Positions 10,001 through 18,571 of a DNA stretch of 64,000 bases are shown piece after piece (within the stretch, counting starts at the first letter, position 1; every line of letters starts with the position of its first letter). This DNA comes from an uncultured Draconibacterium sp. Lineage in GTDB: Bacteria > Bacteroidota > Bacteroidia > Bacteroidales > Prolixibacteraceae. The position numbers and the translations under genes are program-made. The DNA lies in contig CANLMQ010000004.1 in the NCBI GenBank assembly GCA_947492175.1, positions 124,001 to 188,000 of the forward strand, in the 5' to 3' direction. The notes beneath the pieces are model-generated. The model saw only the letters and a list, made by a program, of their open reading frames with translations. It had not been told where the DNA came from and did not search any database.

Positions 10001-10435
10001 TTTAAGTTTTTACATGTTTCGTCAGTTGACGGATGCCTGTCTGACTTGTTTAGTCGGACAAAAAATCTATTCTGTTGCTTCTCTTTATTCAGGAATTTTA
10101 ACCCCCTTCGCTTTATTGTCTAATATTGAAAGAACCTTTGTTTAACGATTCATTCTAAAATTACGGGCAATAAATCTGAATAACTGAATCATTGTTGATG
10201 TATGATGATTTCTACCTATTTATTCCTTTACACATTAGTTAATACCGGGAAGTCTATATATTCCGTGAAGAAAATTCTCCAAAAATTTATCGTTCCCCTT
10301 AACTGATATTTAACACTAACACTAATCACCTCTGTATAAACAACATGAAGAAACTTTACATTAAACGAACTGATTTAATAGAAATAATATTAGTCTCACA
10401 TATTAAAATGTTAATGATAGCTGCACTCTTTCGTT
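10001..10435. other. Intergenic leader of the PIG-L operon
   Basis: No convincing gene. Close to the PIG-L start there are two inverted repeats: CGTCA-gt-TGACG (10020-10031) and GTCTGACT-tgttt-AGTCGGAC (10039-10059). They would lie in the operon's 5' leader and may form hairpins. A TTCACGGAATAT motif (minus strand, about 10258-10269) recurs upstream of two other minus-strand genes. A plus-strand 30-codon reading frame (10345-10437) begins MKKLYIKRTD but has no supporting evidence. No clean TAnnTTTG promoter box was found. Confidence 0.3.
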
Positions 10436-10474
10436 AAAAAAACACCGCTCCGTTATACCGGAGAAGTGTTTTTA
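10436..10474 (-). terminator. Rho-independent terminator after the TIM-barrel/LamG pair
   Basis: AAACAC/GTGTTT and CTCCG/CGGAG arms form one interrupted stem with a 6-base loop. It lies 35 bp downstream of the stop at 10509. A-runs and T-runs on opposite sides give a U-tract in both directions, so it could work on both strands. Confidence 0.7.
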
Positions 10475-10508
10475 ATTTCTTCATTGTTATCCTATCGTGA
10501 TTTCTACT

Positions 10509-13427
10509 TTAACGGGTTAGTATCATTCGCTGAGTTTCACTCTGGATTCCTTGTGTCACCCGCACAAGGTAAACACCAGGGCCCCAACCCGTAGCATTCA
10601 ATACCTCCTGATTAATACCGGGTTGTGTATCTACATAAATCGATTTTATTAAAACCCCTATCAAATTATATACCTGTACCATTGTATCCTCATAATCCTC
10701 TGACAAAAAAGACACGGTTACTGCGGTTGTTGCCGGGTTCGGGTAAACCCGCATTTCAAGAGTTGATTCATCCTTCTGCAAGACTTCCTCCGTTGATGTA
10801 ATCAGTTTACTATTGTATAAACTTTTTACCTCCGATGCCTTTAGCGGCCGTCCCCAAAACCGGAATTCGTCCATGCTGGCCGGTATATCCATCCAAAATT
10901 TACCACTGCCGTCCTGCATCAGCATAATTGGGTAATCGTTAACATCATCGTGGGCCATTCCATCGGCCATTAACCCAATATCCAGAGCCCCGGGTTGCAA
11001 CTCTCCATCCAGATATATGTCCATCGTTTTGTCACGGTCAAATGAAATAGCCACAAAGTGCCATTTATTATCTGCAATTGTGGGTACATTATTGTTTTTT
11101 GCGTTCCATCGTATATCCTCTCCGCTACCGCCTTCTTCTGTTTCTCCGTTTGCAAAATTCACCGACCACCTGGCTCCGGAAGATTTATTGGACTCGTTCG
11201 TATAGAAAGCAAAACCTTTCTTTCGTGTTGCACCGAGCGCACTCAGGTCCTTGTTACATACTATCACCGGGGTATAAGGTGCTGCTGAGCATTTGATCCA
11301 TAGCGAAAATGAAAAATCACGGGTCCCAAGCCGTAAGTCATCAACCTTTGGTAATGCAGCATGAGACAAGCGGTCAAAATATGCTACCTGTCCCCGGTCA
11401 GGATCACTGACAAACGTTGTAGCAACCGTTCCAACATCCGTAGCATCGTAACCATTCCCACTGGCATCCTTCAAATCACTGTCCAGTGGAAGGTAAACCA
11501 GCTCACTGTCTTTTCCTGTGGTGTCTGACACATAAACCGCCGACATCTCTTCTTCGGTTAACGCTCTGGGCCACAACCGCAGGTCATCAACATTACCGGA
11601 TACTTTGTCCGGGTTAACCCCGGTCCTGTCCTGAAGCAGTGTTAACGGGTAAGCGTGCCCGGCTTCGTAAGCACTACCCGGACATACAGACATATCCATC
11701 GCTCCATCCATCGGCTCCCCGTCCAGGTTAACTGTCATCATCCCGTTACGCTCAAACGATACGGCTACAAAATGCCATTGATCATCTGCAATACTGGCAC
11801 CTCCATGATCTGATGCTTCCCACTTTAGTGTATTCCCGCTGTTATCGGCAAAACTTACTCCCCATTGTTTACTTCCGGGAGTATCTGCATGATCAAGGTA
11901 AAGACTGAAACCTGCCCCTGTTGCATCCGAAAAATCTTTATTGCTTAAAATAACCGGGGTTCCCCCAACTGCAGGAAACTTCACCCAAACCGCAAAAGAA
12001 AAGTCTTCTGTCCCAAAATATAAGGCAGATGTGTCTGGGAAGGCTACATACGAGTTTTCTGTAAAGCTTGCCACCCTGTCCCTGCCCGGATCATCAACAA
12101 ACGCGACGGCTTCGGTTCCCGCATCAATACCGTTTATTCCGTTCCCGCTCACATCCTTCAAATTAAAATCAAGCGGAAGGTTTATCAACTGGCCTTTTAA
12201 GGGCTCAAAACGAATGGAATCACCTTTGGGCCAGGTAAAAACTGCTATATCGCCAGGCCCAACGGCAACCGTACGTATACGTTCAATTTCTGCCGGCATC
12301 AGCGTTCCGTCTTTGAGCACACGCCGGACACTGGAATCGCCTTTGATTGTCAGGTTCATTGAATTCCGGAAGTCGCGGTTTACTACCGCAAGAAAAGCCA
12401 GTGAGTCTCGCTCAAGTACCGAAACTACAGCACCTTCTCCTAACGTTTCAAATGCTTTGATCTGTTCCGGAAGTTCACTCAGTTTTTTGGTCCCCTGTGG
12501 GATGCTACCCGTATGGCGGACAGAAACAACACTGGAGCCTAAAAAAACTCCCGAAAGCCCCTGGATTTCTTTGCTGACTTGCTGTACTCTATAATACACC
12601 GGAGTACGTTCCCCATTGTATATCGGCCCATCATGGAAATGTTCGCCACCGTAGGGGTTAGGCGTCCAATAAGTAAAATATTGTAAGCCCTGTGCCCCGT
12701 AAGCCAGGTTGCTAAACATCTGTAAACGAAGGGCTGCAGTTGTAGGTATAGGGAATGCCCCATAAACTGCTACGGCTGCGGCAAAGGCCCAAAAAGGCTT
12801 CCCAACTTTTCTTGTTTCTTCTGAAAATATTTCGAGGTTATCATAGTAATACCCACTGAATTTACCTACTGAATCACCTGTAAAAGGGTAATGATCAAAA
12901 GAATAAAACTGTAGTGGGACCGTCTCAATAAAATTTGTCACATGAAATCTGTAATCCGGAGTCCCAAGCTGAGATTCTTTGGCAGAATTGGGGAGAAGAT
13001 TCAAATAACAATAATGAACCGAATCAACAGCCTGAATCCTTTTTGCCAACTCACCGAGGTCAGCAAATTTAGTCATCGAAGGTTCATCGCCCAATAAATA
13101 TCCGGCCAATGCAGGATGGTCCATAAAACGGCGGACTGTATTTTCAGGATCACTCCAAAGTTCGTTACACCAAATGATAATTTTCATCCCCGCTGCTTCA
13201 GCAGTATCCAAAGCCATTTGAACATTATCAGCATGTCCCGATAATGAATAACTAAGTGTAAATCCCGCATCTTTCATCTCTGTATACCTGGCTACAGTAG
13301 TTTCGTGTGCAGGGACACCATAGTATCCGAGTATAGGGATTTCCCCTTCAGAATTTAAGGTATCCTGAGAATTTACTTTTAATGCCAGAAGCAAAAAAAT
13401 CGATATGAATATGGTTAATTTCTTCAT
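10509..13427 (-). CDS. TIM-barrel glycosidase-like protein with two LamG domains and T9SS sorting domain (copy 2)
   Basis: 972 residues. Signal peptide (1-20), then a predicted (beta/alpha)8 domain (about 25-330), beginning GEIPILGYYGVP and including GYLLGDEPS (Asp114-Glu115, a likely catalytic acid position), FYSFDHYPF and YFTYWTPNPYGG. A small beta domain (about 330-415) follows, then two LamG/concanavalin-like domains (about 420-640 and 650-870), each opening with LPLD-LKDxSGNG. The C-terminal type A sorting domain (about 895-972, VYPNPATTAVTVSF to MILTR) marks it for T9SS secretion and surface attachment. The barrel resembles beta-galactosidase/GH42- or GH5-like enzymes, but I cannot assign a family. 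It is the downstream copy of a tandem duplication, 24 bp after copy 1, and is followed by a terminator. Confidence 0.65.
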   Translation of the reverse strand: MKKLTIFISIFLLLALKVNSQDTLNSEGEIPILGYYGVPAHETTVARYTEMKDAGFTLSYSLSGHADNVQMALDTAEAAGMKIIIWCNELWSDPENTVRRFMDHPALAGYLLGDEPSMTKFADLGELAKRIQAVDSVHYCYLNLLPNSAKESQLGTPDYRFHVTNFIETVPLQFYSFDHYPFTGDSVGKFSGYYYDNLEIFSEETRKVGKPFWAFAAAVAVYGAFPIPTTAALRLQMFSNLAYGAQGLQYFTYWTPNPYGGEHFHDGPIYNGERTPVYYRVQQVSKEIQGLSGVFLGSSVVSVRHTGSIPQGTKKLSELPEQIKAFETLGEGAVVSVLERDSLAFLAVVNRDFRNSMNLTIKGDSSVRRVLKDGTLMPAEIERIRTVAVGPGDIAVFTWPKGDSIRFEPLKGQLINLPLDFNLKDVSGNGINGIDAGTEAVAFVDDPGRDRVASFTENSYVAFPDTSALYFGTEDFSFAVWVKFPAVGGTPVILSNKDFSDATGAGFSLYLDHADTPGSKQWGVSFADNSGNTLKWEASDHGGASIADDQWHFVAVSFERNGMMTVNLDGEPMDGAMDMSVCPGSAYEAGHAYPLTLLQDRTGVNPDKVSGNVDDLRLWPRALTEEEMSAVYVSDTTGKDSELVYLPLDSDLKDASGNGYDATDVGTVATTFVSDPDRGQVAYFDRLSHAALPKVDDLRLGTRDFSFSLWIKCSAAPYTPVIVCNKDLSALGATRKKGFAFYTNESNKSSGARWSVNFANGETEEGGSGEDIRWNAKNNNVPTIADNKWHFVAISFDRDKTMDIYLDGELQPGALDIGLMADGMAHDDVNDYPIMLMQDGSGKFWMDIPASMDEFRFWGRPLKASEVKSLYNSKLITSTEEVLQKDESTLEMRVYPNPATTAVTVSFLSEDYEDTMVQVYNLIGVLIKSIYVDTQPGINQEVLNATGWGPGVYLVRVTQGIQSETQRMILTR

Positions 13428-13451
13428 TGCTATTGTATCGTGATTTCTACT

Positions 13452-16367
13452 TTAACGGGTTAGTATCATTCTCTGAGTTTCACTCTGGATTCCTTGTGTC
13501 ACCCGCACAAGGTAAACACCAGGCCCCCAACCCGCAGCATTCAATACCTCCTGATTAATACCGGGTTGTGTATCTACATAAATCGATTTTATTAAAACCC
13601 CTATCAAATTATATACCTGTACCATTGTATCCTCATAATCCTCCGACATGAAAGACACGGTTACTGCGGTTGTTGCCGGGTTCGGGTAAACCCGCATTTC
13701 AAGAGTTGATTCATCCTTCTGCAAGACTTCCTCCGTTGATGTAATCAGTTTACTATTGTATAAACTTTTTACCTCCGATGCCTTTAGCGGCCGTCCCCAA
13801 AACCGGAATTCGTCCATGCTGGCCGGTATATCCATCCAAAATTTACCACTACCGTCCTGCATCAGCATAATTGGGTAATCGTTAACATCATCGTGGGCCA
13901 TTCCATCGGCCATTAACCCAATATCCAGAGCCCCGGGTTGCAACTCCCCATCCAGATATATGTCCATCGTTTTGTCACGGTCAAATGAAATAGCCACAAA
14001 GTGCCATTTATTATCTGCAATTGTGGGTACATTGTTATTTTTCGCGTTCCACCGTATATCCTCTCCACTACCGCCTTCTTCTGTTTCTCCGTTTGCAAAA
14101 TTCACCGACCACCTCGCTCCGGAAGATTTATTGGACTCGTTCGTATAGAAAGCAAAACCTTTCTTTCGTGTTGCACCAAGCGCACTCAGGTCCTTGTTAC
14201 ATACTATCACTGGGGTATAAGGTGCTGCTGAGCATTTAATCCATAACGAAAATGAAAAATCACGGGTCCCAAGCCGTAAGTCATCAACCTTTGGTAATGC
14301 AGCATGAGACAAGCGGTCAAAATATGCTACCTGTCCCCGGTCAGGATCACTGACAAACATCGTGGCAACCGTTCCAACATCCGTAGCATCGTAACCATTC
14401 CCACTAACATCCTTCAAATCACTGTCCAGCGGGAGGTAAACCAATTCACTGTCTTTTCCTGTGGTGTCTGACACATAAACCGCCGACATCTCTTCTTCGG
14501 TTAACGCTCTGGGCCACAACCGCAGGTCATCAACATTACCGGATACTTTGTCCGGGTTAACCCCGGTTCTGTCCTGAAGCAGTGTTAACGGGTAAGCGTG
14601 CCCGGCTTCGTAAGCACTACCCGGACATACAGACATATCCATCGCTCCATCCATCGGCTCCCCGTCCAGGTTAACTGTCATCATCCCGTTACGCTCAAAC
14701 GATACGGCTACAAAATGCCATTGATTATCTGCAATACTGGCACCTCCATGATCTGATGCTTCCCACTTTAGTGTATTCCCGCTGTTATCGGCAAAACTTA
14801 CTCCCCATTGTTTACTTCCGGGAGTATCTGCATGATCAAGGTAAAGACTGAAACCTGCCCCTGTTGCATCCGAAAAATCTTTATTACTTAAAATAACCGG
14901 AGTTCCCCCAACTGCAGGAAACTTCACCCAAACCGCAAAAGAAAAGTCTTCAGTTCCAAAATGTAAAGCAGATGTGTCAGGGAAGGCTACATACGAGTTT
15001 TCTGTAAAGCTTGCCACCCTGTCCCTGCCCGGATCATCAACAAACGCGACGGCTTCGGTTCCCGCATCAATACCGTTTATTCCGTTTCCGCTCACATCCT
15101 TCAAATTATAATCAAGAGGAAGATGTATCAACTGGCCTTTTAAGGGCTCAAAACGAATGGAATCACCTTTGGGCCAGGTAAAAACTGCTATATCGCCAGG
15201 CCCAACGGCAACCGTACGTATACGTTCAATTTCTGCCGGCACCAGCGTTCCGTCTTTGAGCACACGCCGGACACTGGAATCTCCTTTGATTGTCAGGTCC
15301 ATTGAATTCCGGAAGTCGCGGTTTACTACCGCAAGAAAAGCCAGTGAGTCTCGCTCAAGTACCGAAACAACAGCCCCCCGGCCAGATGTTTCCAACACCT
15401 TGATCTGTTCCGGAAGTTCACTCAGTTTTTTGGTCCCCTGTGGGATGCTACCCGTATGGCGGACAGCAACAACACTGGAGCCTAAAAAAACTCCCGAAAG
15501 CCCCTGGATTTCTTTGCTGACTTGCTGTACTCTATAATACACCGGCATACGTTCCCCATTGTATATCGGTCCATCATGAAAACATTCAGCACCGCAGCCT
15601 GGTGTCCAATAAGTAAAATATTGTAAACCCTGTGCCCCGTAAGCCAGGTTACTAAACATCTGTAAACGAAGGGCTGCTGTTGTAGGTATAGGAAATGTCC
15701 CATAAATAGCTGTGGCCATGGCAAAAGCCCAAAAAGGCTTCCCAACTTTTCTTGTTTCTTCTGAAAATATTTCGAGGTTATCATAGTAATACCCACTGAA
15801 TTTACCTACTGAATCACCTGTAAAAGGGTAATGATCAAAGGAATAAAACTGTAGTGGGACCGTCTCAATAAAACTTGTCACATGAAATCTGTAATCCGGA
15901 GTTCCAAGCCGAGACTCTCCGGCAGAATTGGGGAGAAGATTCAAATAACAATAATGAACCGAATCAACAGCCTGAATCCTTTTTGCCCACCTACCAAGGT
16001 CGGCAAATTCACTCATCGAAGGTTCATCTCTCAGATAATATCCGGCCAATGCAGGATGGTTCATAAAACGACGAACTGTACTTTCAGGATAACTCCTAAG
16101 TTCGGGACACCCAAAAACAAGTTTCATCCCAACTGCTTCAGCAGTATCCAAAGCCATTTGAACTCTATCGGCACTTCCAAAAGTTACGAAATTAATTGTA
16201 ATCCCCGCATCTTTCATTTCGGTATACCGGGCTACAGTAGTTTCTCCTTGAGGAACACCAAGCCATGCGAGTATAGGGATTTCGCCTTCAGATTGAATTT
16301 TGTCTTGTGCATTAGTATTCCCGATACAGAAAAAAGCAAAAAGTAAAAAAATATAATTTGTTTTCAC
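13452..16367 (-). CDS. TIM-barrel glycosidase-like protein with two LamG domains and T9SS sorting domain (copy 1)
   Basis: 971 residues, the upstream paralogue of the neighbouring gene, with the same domain order. From about residue 330 to the end the two proteins are nearly identical and so is the DNA. Differences cluster in the barrel: LAWLGVPQG against LGYYGVPAH, NFVTFGSADR against SYSLSGHADN, FGCPELRSYP against IWCNELWSDP, and YYLRDEPS against YLLGDEPS, plus MATAIYGTF and TPGCGAECF in later loops. Those sites fall at predicted C-ends of beta strands, where a TIM barrel binds substrate, so the copies may differ in specificity. The conserved Asp-Glu pair is kept. Signal peptide at about 1-20 and a T9SS type A domain at the C-terminus. 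Confidence 0.65.
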   Translation of the reverse strand: MKTNYIFLLFAFFCIGNTNAQDKIQSEGEIPILAWLGVPQGETTVARYTEMKDAGITINFVTFGSADRVQMALDTAEAVGMKLVFGCPELRSYPESTVRRFMNHPALAGYYLRDEPSMSEFADLGRWAKRIQAVDSVHYCYLNLLPNSAGESRLGTPDYRFHVTSFIETVPLQFYSFDHYPFTGDSVGKFSGYYYDNLEIFSEETRKVGKPFWAFAMATAIYGTFPIPTTAALRLQMFSNLAYGAQGLQYFTYWTPGCGAECFHDGPIYNGERMPVYYRVQQVSKEIQGLSGVFLGSSVVAVRHTGSIPQGTKKLSELPEQIKVLETSGRGAVVSVLERDSLAFLAVVNRDFRNSMDLTIKGDSSVRRVLKDGTLVPAEIERIRTVAVGPGDIAVFTWPKGDSIRFEPLKGQLIHLPLDYNLKDVSGNGINGIDAGTEAVAFVDDPGRDRVASFTENSYVAFPDTSALHFGTEDFSFAVWVKFPAVGGTPVILSNKDFSDATGAGFSLYLDHADTPGSKQWGVSFADNSGNTLKWEASDHGGASIADNQWHFVAVSFERNGMMTVNLDGEPMDGAMDMSVCPGSAYEAGHAYPLTLLQDRTGVNPDKVSGNVDDLRLWPRALTEEEMSAVYVSDTTGKDSELVYLPLDSDLKDVSGNGYDATDVGTVATMFVSDPDRGQVAYFDRLSHAALPKVDDLRLGTRDFSFSLWIKCSAAPYTPVIVCNKDLSALGATRKKGFAFYTNESNKSSGARWSVNFANGETEEGGSGEDIRWNAKNNNVPTIADNKWHFVAISFDRDKTMDIYLDGELQPGALDIGLMADGMAHDDVNDYPIMLMQDGSGKFWMDIPASMDEFRFWGRPLKASEVKSLYNSKLITSTEEVLQKDESTLEMRVYPNPATTAVTVSFMSEDYEDTMVQVYNLIGVLIKSIYVDTQPGINQEVLNAAGWGPGVYLVRVTQGIQSETQRMILTR

Positions 16368-16528
16368 TTGAATATATTTTGATTAATATTTTGTACTACA
16401 ACCATATATGGCGACAACGCCAATTTTGTGCTTCGATACCCGTGGAACTCGCATGAACAAACTATTATGTCTTTTTGTGTTCGCCAAACCATGCTCCTTT
16501 CATAAGTATAATTTCATGAAAATATTCC

Positions 16529-16566
16529 ATAAAAAACCCCTCCCTGATACTGAAAAGAGAGGGGTT
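16529..16566 (-). terminator. Rho-independent terminator after the LamG/LamG gene
   Basis: On the minus strand AACCCCTC pairs with GAGGGGTT and is followed by a T-run (plus-strand A-run 16530-16536). It lies 47 bp past the stop at 16613 and separates this gene from the tandem pair. Confidence 0.75.
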
Positions 16567-16612
16567 AATTCAGATTAGATTCTTTTGTTCAACTTTACCA
16601 GAACAAAAAATT

Positions 16613-18367
16613 TTATTTAGTTACCACAAAACGAACACTTTCACAATTATTATCAGAAACTACTCTTACTAAATAAATTCCATTTCTCCATCCCCTAACA
16701 TCAAAAGTAGCTATATTGGGGCCACTGACTGTAGAATGTACGATATCTTTAACCAGTATTCCTGCATTATTGTATATATGAATCCGTGCTTCGTCTGCTT
16801 TATGTGAAGTAAACCTAACATTTACCAAACCATTAGCAGGATTAGGATAAATTACAGAATTTAGCGTTGCTGTTTGTCTCTGATGAACACTGGTAATAGG
16901 AGTATAAATCTCCTGAACATCGGCATCGGTAATAACACGGTTCCAAACACGCAATTCATCAATATAGCCTTTCAGGCCTTTGCCTTCGTTGTACGAACCC
17001 GTACCGTCTTCCATAATCGTAAAAGGGTAATTGTTGTCATCGTCCCAGGCCATACCCGGCATTAACGACAAGGCTGCCTCGCTGTACTGTTGCTCTCCGT
17101 CTACCCACACACGAATGGTGTCGTCGCGGTCGAACGATACGGCTACAAAATGCCAGTTATCGTCAACACATTCAGGAGCTCCACTCTCGGAGGCTGTCCA
17201 GTATACGCGCTCGTTGCTTCCGCCTGCTTCGGTTGTTCCATCGCCAAAGTTAATCCCAAAATTGGGTGAACCTACAACATCTGCATTTTTTACATACATT
17301 ACAAATCCTTTTCCCCGACCATTATTCCAGTCTTTATTTCCAAGAATTGCAGGGTCACCTCCTACCCGATTTATCTTCATCCAAAGGGCATAAGAGAAAT
17401 CCTGGCCCGCACCAAATTTCAGTGCATCCACTATAGGTAATGTGGCATGCGAAGTAGTGTCGAAGAAAGCTACCTTGCCACGTTCAGCATCGTCAACAAA
17501 TGCTGTAGCGGTTACTCCGGCATCCGTTGCATCGTTGCCGTTGCCACTGGCATCGCTTAAATCAGTGTCTAACGGAAGGTAAACAACTGGTCCCTCTCCC
17601 GATGAGAGTGGTTCATAAATCTCCTGAACATCGGCATCGGTTATAACACGGTTCCAAACACGCAATTCATCAATATAGCCTTTCAGGCCTTTGCCTTCGT
17701 TGTACGAACCCGTACCGTCTTCCATAATCGTAAAAGGGTAATTGTTGTCATCGTCCCAGGCCATACCCGGCATTAACGACAAGGCTGCCTCGCTGTACTG
17801 TTGCTCTCCGTCTACCCACACACGAATGGTGTCGTCGCGGTCGAACGATACGGCTACAAAATGCCAGTTATCGTCAACACATTCAGGAGCTCCACTCTCG
17901 GAGGCTGTCCAGTATACGCGCTCGTTGCTTCCGCCTGCTTCGGTTGTTCCATCGCCAAAGTTAATCCCAAAATTGGGTGAACCTACAACATCTGCATTTT
18001 TTACATACATTACAAATCCTTTTCCCCGACCATTATTCCAGTCTTTATTTCCAAGAATTGCAGGGTCACCTCCTACCCGATTTATCTTCATCCAAAGGGC
18101 ATAAGAGAAATCCTGGCCCGCACCAAATTTCAGTGCATCCACTATAGGTAATGTGGCATGCGAAGTAGTGTCGAAGAAAGCTACCTTGCCACGTTCAGCA
18201 TCGTCAACAAATGCTGTAGCGGTTACTCCGGCATCCGTTGCATCGTTGCCGTTACCGCTGGCATCGCTTAAATCAGTGTCTAACGGTAAATATACGACTG
18301 GTCCCTGTGCAAAGGACACCATCGCAATTAATAATCCAATAAACAAAAAGTAAATTTTTCTTGTCAT
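16613..18367 (-). CDS. Secreted double-LamG protein with T9SS sorting domain, no catalytic domain
   Basis: 584 residues: signal peptide (1-20, ending SFAQG), LamG domain 1 (about 22-257), LamG domain 2 (about 260-494) and a type A T9SS sorting domain (about 505-584, IYPNPANGLVNVRF to VVTK). The two LamG domains are identical over essentially their whole length (both open GPVVYLPLDTDLSDASGNG). They are homologous to the second LamG of the neighbouring TIM-barrel proteins, sharing YLPLD-L-DASGNG-DATD and the NYPF/NDYPI-MEDG region. With no enzyme domain it probably acts as a surface glycan-binding protein, like a SusE/F substitute. It could also be a remnant of a larger enzyme, though the intact signal and sorting domains argue that it is functional. 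Confidence 0.75.
   Translation of the reverse strand: MTRKIYFLFIGLLIAMVSFAQGPVVYLPLDTDLSDASGNGNDATDAGVTATAFVDDAERGKVAFFDTTSHATLPIVDALKFGAGQDFSYALWMKINRVGGDPAILGNKDWNNGRGKGFVMYVKNADVVGSPNFGINFGDGTTEAGGSNERVYWTASESGAPECVDDNWHFVAVSFDRDDTIRVWVDGEQQYSEAALSLMPGMAWDDDNNYPFTIMEDGTGSYNEGKGLKGYIDELRVWNRVITDADVQEIYEPLSSGEGPVVYLPLDTDLSDASGNGNDATDAGVTATAFVDDAERGKVAFFDTTSHATLPIVDALKFGAGQDFSYALWMKINRVGGDPAILGNKDWNNGRGKGFVMYVKNADVVGSPNFGINFGDGTTEAGGSNERVYWTASESGAPECVDDNWHFVAVSFDRDDTIRVWVDGEQQYSEAALSLMPGMAWDDDNNYPFTIMEDGTGSYNEGKGLKGYIDELRVWNRVITDADVQEIYTPITSVHQRQTATLNSVIYPNPANGLVNVRFTSHKADEARIHIYNNAGILVKDIVHSTVSGPNIATFDVRGWRNGIYLVRVVSDNNCESVRFVVTK
16904..18325 (-). repeat. Direct repeat, 711-bp period, within the double-LamG gene
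   Basis: Copy A runs from 16904 and copy B from 17615, offset exactly 711 bp (237 codons). Over about 690 bp they appear identical except for a few silent changes near the edges, for example GTAATAAC against GTTATAAC and ACGGAAGG against ACGGTAAA. Such silent-site identity points to very recent duplication or gene conversion. Confidence 0.9.
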
Positions 18368-18515
18368 AAGTCAGTATTTAAGTTAATAAATAGAAATTTT
18401 CATCAAATTGATTAGTCCAGTACTTTACAATGATTTACAATAAATTCAACAAACATAAGTTCAATTCATCTTTTTATTGACAACCACAAAAGGAACCGTA
18501 TAAAATTGTAAGTGT

Positions 18516-18547
18516 AGTATGATAAAGTTAAAAAACCCTATCATACT
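18516..18547 (-). terminator. Hairpin downstream of susD-like 1
   Basis: AGTATGATA (18516-18524) pairs perfectly with TATCATACT (18539-18547), 25 bp beyond the SusD-like stop. The T-run is in the loop rather than after the stem on the minus strand, so termination or 3'-end protection is likely but not certain. Confidence 0.5.
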
Positions 18548-18571
18548 TTATTAGTCACTTTAAAACAGAAC

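Larger units (their letters stand above)
10493..16367 (-). repeat. Tandem duplication, unit about 2.94 kb
   Basis: The units beginning at 10493 and 13436 are near-identical over most of their length, with an offset of 2,943 bp (stop codons at 10509 and 13452). Homology extends about 15 bp past each stop codon (TATCGTGATTTCTAC on the plus strand). Divergence is concentrated in the 5' third of each gene. Confidence 0.9.

Noticed and set aside
10039..10065. Hairpin near 10039-10059 as a plus-strand terminator
   Set aside because: It is followed by an A-run, not a T-run, on the plus strand; no gene precedes it on that strand.
11941..12594. 217-codon plus-strand frame inside the TIM-barrel/LamG gene
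   Set aside because: Antisense to strong coding sequence; low-complexity Ser/Thr/Pro composition is typical of antisense frames; no family resemblance.
17031..18104. Two identical 120-codon plus-strand frames inside the double-LamG gene
   Set aside because: They are antisense shadows of the 711-bp repeat; identity simply follows from the repeat.
16613..18367. Calling the double-LamG gene a pseudogene fragment of the TIM-barrel genes
   Set aside because: It has its own signal peptide, intact frame, sorting domain and terminator.
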